Source: CAYUPI01 sp964446585
GTDB taxonomy: Bacteria; Verrucomicrobiota; Verrucomicrobiia; Limisphaerales; UBA8199
Direction of reading: 5' to 3'
Assembly: GCA_964446585.1 (NCBI GenBank)
Contig: CAYUPI010000022.1
Span: 18,973-82,972 of the forward strand
Length of the DNA stretch: 64,000 nt
This document shows positions 1-8,900 of the stretch, piece after piece. The position numbers and the translations under genes were made by a program. A model generated the notes under the pieces. It was given only the letters and a program-made list of their open reading frames with translations. It did no database searches and was not told the origin of the DNA. How positions within the stretch are numbered: position 1 is the stretch's first letter; every line of letters starts with the position of its first letter.

Positions 1-397
1 TCTCTTGTGTGTAGCGGCGGGTGAGCCGCTCCAGTTCCGTCCGCGTCATTTTGGTCGGGTCACAGGAAATCCCGCCTTTGGCGCCGCCGTAAGGCAATCC
101 GGTCAGCGCGCATTTCCAACTCATCCACATCGCCAGCGCGGCCACTTCGCCCAGCGTCACGTCCGGATGATAGCGCAAGCCGCCTTTGGTCGGACCCAGG
201 GTCAGGTGATGCTGGACGCGATATCCGGTGAACACGCGAGTTGAGCCATTGTCGCAGTGAATGGGCAGCGCCACCGTCAGCGAGCGTTTCGGATACTTGA
301 CGCGGTCGCGCTCGGACTCATCCATCTGCAGGTAATCGGCGACGAGATCAAACTGTCGGCAGGCCATGTTGAAACTAGGATGGTCGTAGATTTCCAT
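1..397 (-). CDS. gdhA: Glutamate dehydrogenase (Glu/Leu/Phe/Val family), N-terminal part
   Basis: The reverse strand from the ATG at 397 runs off the left edge, so only the first 132 residues are seen. They read MEIYDHPSFN, then a substrate-binding stretch GPTKGGLRYHPDV and the family active-site region GLPYGGAKGGI with its catalytic lysine, which are diagnostic of the dimerisation/substrate domain of amino-acid dehydrogenases. The family reversibly deaminates glutamate to 2-oxoglutarate and ammonia in the cytoplasm. The motif fits glutamate dehydrogenase better than the shorter leucine dehydrogenases, but the NAD(P) domain lies outside the window, so cofactor preference cannot be judged. It is divergent from queE. 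Confidence 0.9.
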   Translation of the reverse strand, partial: MEIYDHPSFNMACRQFDLVADYLQMDESERDRVKYPKRSLTVALPIHCDNGSTRVFTGYRVQHHLTLGPTKGGLRYHPDVTLGEVAALAMWMSWKCALTGLPYGGAKGGISCDPTKMTRTELERLTRRYTQE

Positions 398-422
398 GAC
401 TCAAGAATAGGCGGCGGAAAAT

Positions 423-443
423 GAAGATGGAAGATGGAAGATG
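423..443. repeat. Heptamer microsatellite, 3 copies of GAAGATG
   Basis: Three exact head-to-tail copies of GAAGATG lie between gdhA and queE. Similar 7-bp-period tracts occur at about 29015-29115 (inside rsmA) and 38919-38949, so this is one of several such insertions in the window. Confidence 0.85.
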
Positions 444-500
444 GCTCCCGCCCTCTAAGCCCTTTCCGCTTCGCGCCAGGTATGCCAAACTGATCTGTGG

Positions 501-1322
501 ATGGCGGAAACGCTGCTCGTCAACGAAATCTATTTGAGTCTGCAAGGGGAGAGCACCTTCGCGGGACTGCCCTGCATTTTCATTCGGCTGACGGCCTGCA
601 ATTTGCGCTGTTCGTATTGCGACACCGCGTATGCTTTCACAGAAGGTGAAAAGAAATCTGTGGCGGAGGTGCGGGCAGAAGTGTACCGGCTGGCGAAACG
701 GTTCAGCCACGCTGCTCGCGCAGGAGCCAGCGCTACCAGTCTTGCTTCAAATAGCCCACGCGCGGCAGGCACTTCGCGCTCAAACAATGATTCTTTAGAT
801 ATCGGCAGGCACCGTTTGCCGCTGGTGGAACTGACAGGGGGCGAACCGCTGCTCCAAAAGTCATCGCTGCCCCTTATGAAGGCGTTATGTGATGACGGGT
901 TCACGGTCTTGCTCGAGACCAGTGGCGCTCTGGACATCGCGCCGGTGGACGCGCGCGTGCGGCGCATCATGGATCTCAAATGTCCAAGCAGCGGCGAGAG
1001 CGCCCGCAATCGCTGGGAGAATCTCCCGCACCTGAAGTGCATCGACGAAATCAAATTCGTGATCGGCACGCGCGAGGATTATGACTGGGCGAAGCAAATG
1101 ATCACCGCGCACTCATTGGCGGCGATTTGTCCGCTGCTGGTTTCCTGGGTCCATCCGTTGGCGCCGGAGCAGCAGGATTCTTCGCTGAAAAAGGTCCCGG
1201 CTGGACAAACTGCCATCTCGCGACAGGAACTGGCGGAGCAGATTATTGCCGATGCGTTGCCCGTTCGTTTCCAGGTGCAGTTGCACAAGGTGATCTGGGC
1301 GCCGGAACAACGCGGCGTTTGA
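501..1322 (+). CDS. queE: 7-carboxy-7-deazaguanine synthase (queuosine pathway radical SAM enzyme)
   Basis: QueE converts 6-carboxytetrahydropterin to 7-carboxy-7-deazaguanine, the first deazapurine of queuosine biosynthesis. The protein (273 aa) opens with ETLLVNEIYLSLQGES and the cluster-binding motif CNLRCSYCDT (CX3CX2C) around residues 34-41, followed by ELTGGEPLLQ, which binds S-adenosylmethionine. Between about residues 70 and 105 there is a Ser/Ala/Arg-rich stretch that I do not expect in the compact family and that is probably a tolerated insertion. No other queuosine genes are nearby. The next gene starts 6 bp after the stop, so the two are probably co-transcribed. Confidence 0.9.
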   Translation: MAETLLVNEIYLSLQGESTFAGLPCIFIRLTACNLRCSYCDTAYAFTEGEKKSVAEVRAEVYRLAKRFSHAARAGASATSLASNSPRAAGTSRSNNDSLDIGRHRLPLVELTGGEPLLQKSSLPLMKALCDDGFTVLLETSGALDIAPVDARVRRIMDLKCPSSGESARNRWENLPHLKCIDEIKFVIGTREDYDWAKQMITAHSLAAICPLLVSWVHPLAPEQQDSSLKKVPAGQTAISRQELAEQIIADALPVRFQVQLHKVIWAPEQRGV

Positions 1323-1328
1323 GATGGT

Positions 1329-2849
1329 TTGCTCTTGAGCTCGACCACCCACCAGGTTCTGCACGCGCTCCGCGAGTACGAGTCGCCGAACGTGACATTT
1401 TTCGAGCCCGACGACTCCTGGCCGATTGTCTGGGAACGCGCGCGCGGCGTACACGTTTGGGACGTGGAGGGCAAGCGGTACCTCGATCTCACGGCGGCGT
1501 TTGGCGTGGCAGCGGCCGGCCATGCGAATGCGCGAGTCGTCAAGGCGGGACAAAAGCAAATGGCCAGGCTGCTTCATGCCATGGGCGATGTTCACCCTCA
1601 CCGGCTCAAAGCCGAGCTGGCGCGTGGGCTGAGCCGCATCACGTTCGAACGATGGGCGCATCTTACCACTGCCGCCGGAGGGCGCCCGTCCTCGGGCGCA
1701 GGGACGCACGACCGTACAGGCGGGCCGGAGTGTTCGGCGCATGGTGAACTGGCGGATCTTGCTGCGCCCGAGGACGGGCGCCCTCCGAACCTCGCGCGTC
1801 CACTGGTTGCAGAGCCAAGACGCCGACTTAAGGTCCGAGGCCCGAGCTCAGGGGCCGCGAAAACGATCTTTTGCAACTCCGGATTTGAGGCGGTCGAGGC
1901 GGCGCTGAAAACTGCGATGCTGGCCACGGGCCACCCCGGCGTGATCGCATTTGAGGGCGCATACCATGGCGTCGGCTATGGCGCGCTCAACGCCACCCAC
2001 CGTGATCATTTCCGCGCCCCCTTTCTCAGCCAGTTGCGACAGTTTGGACAGTTTGTTCCGTTCCCGAAAACCAGGCCGGCGCTTGGGGCCCTGGAGGCAC
2101 AAATCCGAAAACTTTTCCGCAGAGAAAAAATCGGCGCGATTCTGGTCGAGCCGATCCAGGTCCGCGGAGGAGTTCAGATTCCGCCGCCGGAGTTCTTGCC
2201 TATGCTCCGGCGTCTGTGCGAGGAGCAAAGAGCGCTGCTCATCCTGGACGAAATCTATACCGGGTTCGGCCGCACGGGAAAATGGTTCGCTTGCGAGCAC
2301 TCAGGCACGGTGCCGGACGTGGTTTGTGTAGGGAAAGCCTTGACGGGCGGATTTCCGCTCTCGGCATGTGTTGGCCGGGCGGAGGTGATGGATGCGGCCT
2401 GGCCGCGCAGCACCGGAGAGGCAATTCATACAAGCACATTCCTGGGTCATCCGGTCGGCTGCGCGATGGCGCTGGCGCAGCTCGCCGAGCTCTGTACGAA
2501 AAGCCTGATCCAGCGAAGCGCTGACTTGGGTCACGTCCTGCTTTCCGCCCTCCAAGCACTCAACCGCCAGCCTCGGACTGCTTCCGAGCAGACCAAGGGC
2601 GGACCAAAGCTTCAACTCCATGCTCGCGGCCTCGGCCTGTTGGCCGGGGTCGAGCTCCGTCTGGCGGATGGGAGACCGGCAACGGCCATCGCACTCGAAA
2701 GCACCAAACAAATGCTCCATCGCGGCTTTATCCTCCTGCCCGAGGGTGAGCATTCCAACGTCCTCGGCCTCACGCCGCCACTCACCATTACGGGAAGGCA
2801 GCTCAACTACGCTGTTCAGGCCCTGCGGGAAATCTTGGCCTCCGTTTAG
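1329..2849 (+). CDS. Class III PLP-dependent aminotransferase with an inserted repeat
   Basis: The fold-type I, class III signature is complete: LLILDEIYTGFGRTGKWFA holds the PLP-pocket aspartate, and VCVGKALTGGFPLSA holds the Schiff-base lysine. The substrate is not evident; acetylornithine, GABA or other omega-amino acids are possible. Translation must begin at TTG 1329, because the ATG at 1324 is followed at once by a stop. About 60 residues between ERWAHLTTA and KTIFCNSGFEAVEAAL look foreign: they are encoded by the palindromic element at 1676-1787 and its flank, which keep the frame open. This insertion sits in the large domain just before the glycine/asparagine stretch that binds the cofactor phosphate, so the enzyme may be impaired. 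It follows queE by 6 bp. Confidence 0.85.
   Translation: MLLSSTTHQVLHALREYESPNVTFFEPDDSWPIVWERARGVHVWDVEGKRYLDLTAAFGVAAAGHANARVVKAGQKQMARLLHAMGDVHPHRLKAELARGLSRITFERWAHLTTAAGGRPSSGAGTHDRTGGPECSAHGELADLAAPEDGRPPNLARPLVAEPRRRLKVRGPSSGAAKTIFCNSGFEAVEAALKTAMLATGHPGVIAFEGAYHGVGYGALNATHRDHFRAPFLSQLRQFGQFVPFPKTRPALGALEAQIRKLFRREKIGAILVEPIQVRGGVQIPPPEFLPMLRRLCEEQRALLILDEIYTGFGRTGKWFACEHSGTVPDVVCVGKALTGGFPLSACVGRAEVMDAAWPRSTGEAIHTSTFLGHPVGCAMALAQLAELCTKSLIQRSADLGHVLLSALQALNRQPRTASEQTKGGPKLQLHARGLGLLAGVELRLADGRPATAIALESTKQMLHRGFILLPEGEHSNVLGLTPPLTITGRQLNYAVQALREILASV
1676..1787. repeat. REP/BIME-like palindromic element inserted in a coding sequence
   Basis: Perfect 26-bp inverted repeats (1676-1701 and 1762-1787) flank about 60 bp. 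Each arm also folds on itself (GCGCCCG - TCCT - CGGGCGC), so the unit is two facing hairpins. A close relative with one changed position in the hairpin loop and different outer bases lies at 26260-26368. Here it is inside the aminotransferase gene and is read through in frame. Confidence 0.85.
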
Positions 2850-2891
2850 TGCGGCTGACCCAAACGAGGCTCCGGGCTCACGCGCCCGATA

Positions 2892-2919
2892 AAAAGCCCG
2901 TCTCACTTGAGACGGGTTT
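2892..2919. terminator. Rho-independent terminator between convergent genes
   Basis: An 8-bp perfect stem CCCGTCTC / GAGACGGG with loop ACTT lies between the aminotransferase end (2849) and the end of the reverse-strand gene (2940). On the reverse strand the stem is followed by CTTTTT, a proper U-tract; on the forward strand by a short TTT. It probably works in both directions, best for the reverse-strand gene. Confidence 0.8.
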
Positions 2920-2939
2920 CCTGCCGCTAACAGGAAAGA

Positions 2940-3665
2940 TCAAGGTGGGGCGTAATCGCGTCCGCCTGGAGGCACGTTGCCGCTGGTCGCAGGAGTCACA
3001 TTAGTCGGAGTTCCGGAGAGTGGAATGAAAGGCGGTCCGATGGTGGGTCCGCGCGCCAGGGAAATCGGCAGGCTGTCACCGGCGCCTTGCCCTCCCGGGG
3101 AGAGCCTGGCATCAAGAACCGCCCCGACCGACGGCAGGTTGTTGCCGTAACTTGCCAGCACACGGTCAATTCCCGGCTGCAGGTCCGGCATCACGGTTGC
3201 CACGGCTTTCAGAACTTCACTGCCTGAACCGGGCACGGCCTGGGCGACTGCCACGGCGATGTTTCGATAATCGTTGGGCACTGCCCGACAGACGGCTATC
3301 ACGATTTTGTCGGCCGTAGCGGGCGCTATGGCAGCGGCAGCTCGAGCAATAGCGGCGGCTTGCTTGGGTTGCTGAGCGGAGGCCACGCCGGCTGCCAGGG
3401 GCGCCATGTCCGGCACAGCCCGCGCGATCGCGCTGACAATCAGCGGCGCGGCGGCAGGATTGATTTCCACGGCCGACTTGACGACGTCCCGGGTCACGGA
3501 CTCGCGGTCACGGGCCCTGGCGTCTTTCACCAATCCAGCGCTTTTGGCGGGCAGCTCCGCCGCAGGGACCTGGGACAGGATGCTTTTGTAGGGCGAGTCA
3601 GTCGCAGGGCAGAGTGAAGTGCCCAGCCAAACCAAACCTAGTGACACTAGCGCAATCCATTTCAT
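2940..3665 (-). CDS. Ala-rich exported protein of unknown function
   Basis: The 241-residue product begins MKWIALVSLGLVWLGTSLCP, a plausible Sec signal peptide cut near residue 21. The mature part is helical and extremely rich in Ala/Val. It contains loosely repeated blocks of about 30 residues built on a pattern like IxxAVxxAVP (for example IVSAIARAVPDMAP, IVIAVCRAVPNDYR, IAVAVAQAVPGSG), resembling a short helical-repeat array. A low-complexity Pro/Gly tail follows. I do not recognise a family. It is divergent from the WecA-like gene and ends at the terminator at 2892-2919. Confidence 0.65.
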   Translation of the reverse strand: MKWIALVSLGLVWLGTSLCPATDSPYKSILSQVPAAELPAKSAGLVKDARARDRESVTRDVVKSAVEINPAAAPLIVSAIARAVPDMAPLAAGVASAQQPKQAAAIARAAAAIAPATADKIVIAVCRAVPNDYRNIAVAVAQAVPGSGSEVLKAVATVMPDLQPGIDRVLASYGNNLPSVGAVLDARLSPGGQGAGDSLPISLARGPTIGPPFIPLSGTPTNVTPATSGNVPPGGRDYAPP

Positions 3666-3905
3666 AGTTCAATTGGTCGTAGATAGTGCAGAACCAAAAC
3701 CCAACCTGAGCTGCTTTTAACAGCTCACTCGCCGCTCGTCAAATAAAATTATGTGAGAAAAGGCTTGCCCGCCCATCGGCCGATAGCTTCAATTCCTCCC
3801 AATCGTAGGGACCGCAACCCGTCGAACAACTATGCCCCTGACAATCGATTATCATCTGCAGTTCTGCAGCAAGTAGGATTTCTAACCAAAGCATAAGCGG
3901 GCGCT

Positions 3906-5504
3906 ATGATTTGGTTGCCTTTAATGGCCGGCCTGTTGGGGCTGGGGATAGTCCTGGTCTTCATCCGGGTCCTCCTCAATCATTCCGGTCGTATGCGCCT
4001 GGCGGGTCGTTCCCCGGACCTGCACCATACGCATAAAGCACCAGTTCCGCGCCTGGGCGGCATCGCCCTGGCCGCCGCTTTTGTCGCGATCAATCTGTTG
4101 AGCGTTCTGGTGTTTCCACGACTCGACAACACGCGCGATCAACTTGTCATCGTAGGCACTTCGCTGGCGATGTTTGGGCTGGGTTTGAGGGACGATCTGA
4201 AGCCACTCGGCGCGAAACGAAAGCTGCTGGGCCAAGTGCTGATTGCGGTGGTGGTGTGTTGCTTCGGCATCGGGATTTCGAGTTTCAAGATTCCGTTCTC
4301 GGGCAACATTATCAGCCTGGGCAGTTGGGGAGTGCTGCTGACGATCCTGTGGCTGGTCGGCATGACCAACCTGATCAATCTCATCGACGGCGTGGACGGC
4401 CTGGCCGGCGGCATTAGCCTGATGCCGATGGCATTGCTGGCCTACGTCGGCCATCAAAACGGCGATTTTGAATTGCTCGCTCCGGGCATGGTCGGCGCGC
4501 TGATGGGGTTTCTGTGGTTTAATTTCCCACCGGCGCGGATTTATTTGGGAGACAGCGGCGCCTACTTTCTGGGCTTTCAAATCGGACTGCTGGCTTTGGT
4601 CAGTTCGCACAAGGGGACCGTTGTCGCCGCCCTGGTCGCGCCATTGTTCGTTCTGGCGCTGCCGATTGTGGACACCCTCCTGGCCATTCTGCGGCGCGGC
4701 CTGCGCGGTCTGCCAATCTTTCGTCCCGATCGGAAGCACATTCATCACCGGCTGCTCGAAAGCGGGTTTTCGCGGCGAAAAGTCGTCCTGTCAATCTATG
4801 CCGTGACAGTGATCTTCCTGCTTTTGGGACTGCTGGCGTTCGTGTCGGGCGGCCAGTTGATTCCGGCAGCGCTCGGCATCGGCGTGCTGATCCTGTTGCT
4901 CTGTGCCGGCAAGCTCGATTTTAGCCGCGAATGGTTCGCAGTCGGCCGCGTGTTGGGCAATTCCCTCGACATGCGCCAGGAGGTTCAGTACGCGCTCAGC
5001 TTGACGCGTTGGCTGGCCCTGGAGGGTGGCCGGCAACCCTCGATCGACAGCCTCTGGTCGGATCTGGTCTTTGCGACGCGGCGGCTGGGCTTTTCGACGG
5101 TGAAATTGACCCTGGCCGACGGGGCGCGCGTCTGGCAGGACCCGGCGGCCAACGGTGAAACGCACTGTTTCCGGCAGGAACTGCGGGGTGGTCGTTCCGG
5201 CCTGCTCGAACTCAAGGCTCCGGCCCGCTGGCCCGTTCAAGAAGCGAAGTCGGCGGTAGACCTCGGTTGCTTCGAAAAAAACGATCTCGCAATTCCCGCT
5301 CCAATCTCCGATCCGAATCTGTTTGAAATCCTTAGCGAGTTAGTAGCCGAGGGCTGGCTCAAAGCGACACAAAGCTGCGAAGAGCAGGCGCAGATGCCCT
5401 TGCGTTTCAGCTCGGCATTGTTTCCCTCCCGAAAACCGCGGCGTGGGTCCCAAATCTTCGCCTACGGAAAGCAAGAAGGAAAAGCAACCACTAATCGACA
5501 CTAA
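3906..5504 (+). CDS. WecA/TagO-type polyprenyl-phosphate sugar-1-phosphate transferase
   Basis: Enzymes of this family move an N-acetylhexosamine-1-phosphate from UDP to undecaprenyl phosphate, the first membrane step of teichoic-acid, O-antigen or exopolysaccharide synthesis. Seen here are about ten hydrophobic segments plus the family motifs HTHKAPVPRLGG (cytoplasmic loop 1), GLRDDLKPLG, NLINLIDGVDGLAGG (the Asp-rich Mg site), IYLGDSGAYFLGF and the loop-5 motif HIHHRLL. The protein is 532 aa, whereas the core is usually about 350. The last roughly 190 residues form a soluble tail with no motif I recognise, possibly a GAF-like regulatory region. No glycosyltransferase neighbours it here; the polysaccharide cluster is 50 kb away. 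Confidence 0.88.
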   Translation: MIWLPLMAGLLGLGIVLVFIRVLLNHSGRMRLAGRSPDLHHTHKAPVPRLGGIALAAAFVAINLLSVLVFPRLDNTRDQLVIVGTSLAMFGLGLRDDLKPLGAKRKLLGQVLIAVVVCCFGIGISSFKIPFSGNIISLGSWGVLLTILWLVGMTNLINLIDGVDGLAGGISLMPMALLAYVGHQNGDFELLAPGMVGALMGFLWFNFPPARIYLGDSGAYFLGFQIGLLALVSSHKGTVVAALVAPLFVLALPIVDTLLAILRRGLRGLPIFRPDRKHIHHRLLESGFSRRKVVLSIYAVTVIFLLLGLLAFVSGGQLIPAALGIGVLILLLCAGKLDFSREWFAVGRVLGNSLDMRQEVQYALSLTRWLALEGGRQPSIDSLWSDLVFATRRLGFSTVKLTLADGARVWQDPAANGETHCFRQELRGGRSGLLELKAPARWPVQEAKSAVDLGCFEKNDLAIPAPISDPNLFEILSELVAEGWLKATQSCEEQAQMPLRFSSALFPSRKPRRGSQIFAYGKQEGKATTNRH

Positions 5505-5957
5505 TGGACCTGATGAAACTGATGGGAGTCAGCCCATGACGCGTTACCTAACCGGATTAAATTTGGGCCCCTCCAATTTTCAGCACGAACCGTTCGTCTT
5601 AAAATCGCTGTGAGTTTCGGCCCATCAGACACGCCGGTCGCGCCGAGAATAACTCGGTGAATAACTTGGCGTTGCGTTTTCATGCCGAACATGCGAGAAA
5701 ACCATTGCGCGACGAACAGCTCGCATCCAAATACCGGCGTTGAGATCACCGTGCCGGGGCTGGGATTGCTCTTAGAGCAGAATCCGCTTGCGGATAGGCC
5801 GATCTCCTTGAGCGCTCGCCGCGCCTTTTTATTTCGCCGGATCGAATTTAGGAAACGCAATGAAAAACTTAGGTTCGCGGGGAGAAAAAGCTTGACGCGA
5901 CGCCTCTCTCGATGAAAATCATGCGTTTCGATCCCGTATGGTTAAGCAGAGAAATTT
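5505..5957. other. Intergenic region without a supported gene
   Basis: No convincing gene was found. A reverse-strand open frame (5501-5860) and a forward one (5682-5915) are both unrecognisable and overlap each other. The region presumably holds the promoter of the RHS-type gene that begins at 5958. Confidence 0.5.
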
Positions 5958-8900
5958 ATGTTGGCAGATGTGTTTAAGGCCCCGAGGTTATCAGTTCTCA
6001 TTCTCCTTCCCCGATTCCTCCTCGTCCTAACGCTGGGAGTCGCTACTGGCTTCCGGGCCGGAGGCCAGACCGTCAACCGCACTTTGCCGCCTCATGCCGC
6101 GCCTCAAGTTGGACTGGTGCTTCCCGAAAATGCGACTGAAGCCGAAATCAAATCAGCGCGCATCTTTGAGGAACCGCTCGTTCCCGTAGGCCGCTCCCCC
6201 TCCGCTCACGAAAATCGCCGCTTGGCCGTCGCCTTGCGGCAGCATACCTCCCGGAGCGATCCGGATGATTTCTCGGTCCTCGAGCGATACCTCGAGGAGC
6301 AGCCGGACTCAGTGTGGGCGCCGTCCGTTGCTTTCAATTTGGCCGGCGAATACTACAACACGGGCTGGTATTCGAAATCCCTCAGAATGTGGGAACGGGC
6401 GTGGCCGTTGCTCAAACCTGCCAGCGATCTCCATGCCAAGGCGCTCGCCGATCGTGCCGCCGGCGAATTGGCCTTCATGTATGGCCGCCTGGGGCGCATG
6501 ACTGAACTCTCAGCGTTGCTCGATTCTTTGGAGGGACGGGCGTTTATCGGCTCGGCGACGGAAAAGATCGCCGGCGCCCGCGAGGGCTTGTGGACGATGC
6601 AACATCGGCCCGAAATCGCTTTCCGTTGCGGCCCCTATGCGCTCGAACGCATTCTCAACTTTACCGACCCGGCCAAAGCGGGCAGTCCCTTAATCCGCGA
6701 CTCCAAATCCACCACCAACGGTTGCTCACTGGCGCAAGTGGCGGATTTGTCGCGGCAGCTAGGCATGAATTACCAAATGGCCTTTCGCAGCAATGGCGCG
6801 GCTTTGTTGCGCCCGGCGGTCGTGAATTGGAAAGCCGGCCATTACGCGGCCATGCTCAAAGAGGAGAATGGGCGCTACCTTTTCCAAGACCCTACGTTTG
6901 GCAATGACGCCTGGATTTCCAAACGCGCGCTCGAAGCTGAAGCCAGCGGTTATTTTCTTGTTTCGGCAGGAGAATTGCCGGCCGGGTGGCGTCGTGTGGA
7001 TGCGGCTGAAGGCTCTCTCGTCTTCGGCAAGGGCGCCACGACCGCGAAGGACGACACCTCGACGACGGACTGCGATCCAAAGACCTGCGGTGGAAGCGGG
7101 ACGGGAATGCCAGTGGCCAGCACGCACCTGATGCTGGTCAGCCTGAATATCCAGGACCGGCCGGTCGGCTACACTCCGCCCGTTGGCCCGCCTGTGTTTC
7201 TCAGACTTACCTACAACCAGCGGGATGCCGGCCAACCCGCGGGTTTCAGCTACTCGAATCTGGGCCCGAAATGGACGTTCAACTGGCTTGCGTATATCGC
7301 CGACAATCCCAGCAGCCTCGCGGCAGACGTGAGCTACTATACCGACGGCGGCGGCACGCTTTCATTCACGGGATTCGACAACGTCAGCCAGACCTACGCG
7401 CCGCCGGTGAAGAGCCAGGCGATGCTTCGACGCACTTCCGCTACCAGTTATGAGTTGACTACCCGGAACGGCTCCAAGCTCATTTTTGCGCAGCCCGGCA
7501 GCTTCGGCGGCACTTTCCGCCGCGTTTTCCTAACCCAGATCGTTGACCCGGCGGGCAATTTCGTCCAAATCACCTATGATAACAATTTCCGCGTCGTCGG
7601 AATTACCGACGCCATCGGGCAGGTTACCACCCTCTCATACCAGAATCCGTCCGACAATTTGAAAATCACCAAGGTGACCGACCCTTTCGGTCGTTTCGCC
7701 ACCTTCACCTACGACGCCAGCAATCGGCTGGCCCAAATCACTGATACCATCGGGATCACGTCGCAGTTCACTTACGACTCAGGGGACTTCATCCAGTCCC
7801 TCACGACCCCGTACGGGACAAACTCATTCGAGAAAGGTGAAAACGGGCCGCAGCGCTGGCTGGTCACCACGTACCCGAACGGTGAAAAAGATCGCGTGGA
7901 GTTCTACGAGTCCGGTTACATCGGGATACCCGACAGTGATCCCGCGGCCACTGTCCCGGCGGGCATGTCGGTCGCGAACATTTATAATACCTCTCGCAAC
8001 TCCTTCTTCTGGAACCGCAAGGCTTATGCAGAGGCGGCGGGCGACTACACGAAAGCCCACCTTTACCACTGGCTCCATTTCTCGGGCGGGGTGTGCAGCG
8101 GCATCCTGGAAAGCGAAAAAGCCCCGCTCGAAAATCGCGTCTGGTACAGCTACGACGGCCAGCCCAGCACCATCACTTATGGCACCACCGATCAGCCCAA
8201 CGCCGTCGGCCGAGTGTTGGACGATGGCACGACGCAACTGACTACTCTCCATTACAACTCCATGGGGATCATCACCAACCTGGTGGACCCGATGGGTCGG
8301 AGTCTGACCTACGTGTACGCGACGAATCAAACGGACCTGCTCGAAGTGCGACAGACCACCGGAGCCAACAACGATCTGCTCACACAGATTTCGTATAACG
8401 CTCAACACTTGCCGGTGGCAATTAGGAATGCCGCTGGTCAGATGACCACCAACATCTACAACGCACGGGGCCAGTTGGTGGCCACCACCAGCCCTAATGG
8501 CGAAACCACCGCGCTCAGTTACGATCCTAATGGCTACCTGCTCGCTATCGATGGCCCGCTCCCGGGCATGAGCGACAGGCTCACCCTCTCCTACGATTCT
8601 GTGGGCCGGGTCCGCACGGTAATCGGCCCCGACGGCTACGCCATTACGAATAGTTATGATAACCTCGACCGTCTCACCAACCGCGCTTATCCCGACGGCA
8701 CTTTCGAAGCCTTCACTTATGATAGATTGGACTGGGTTAAGCGACAGGACCGGCTGGGCCGCGTCACGCAATACAGCTATGATACGCTGCGGCGGCTCAT
8801 CTCTGTGCAAGACCCACTCAACCGCACCGTCAATCTCCAGTACTGTGGCTGCGGGGCCCTGTCTGCCTTGGTGGACGCCTTGGGTCGGCCGACTCGCTGG

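Noticed and set aside
5501..5860. Reverse-strand 119-codon frame after the WecA-like gene
   Set aside because: No similarity or ribosome site that I recognise, and it overlaps an equally plausible forward frame; left as intergenic.
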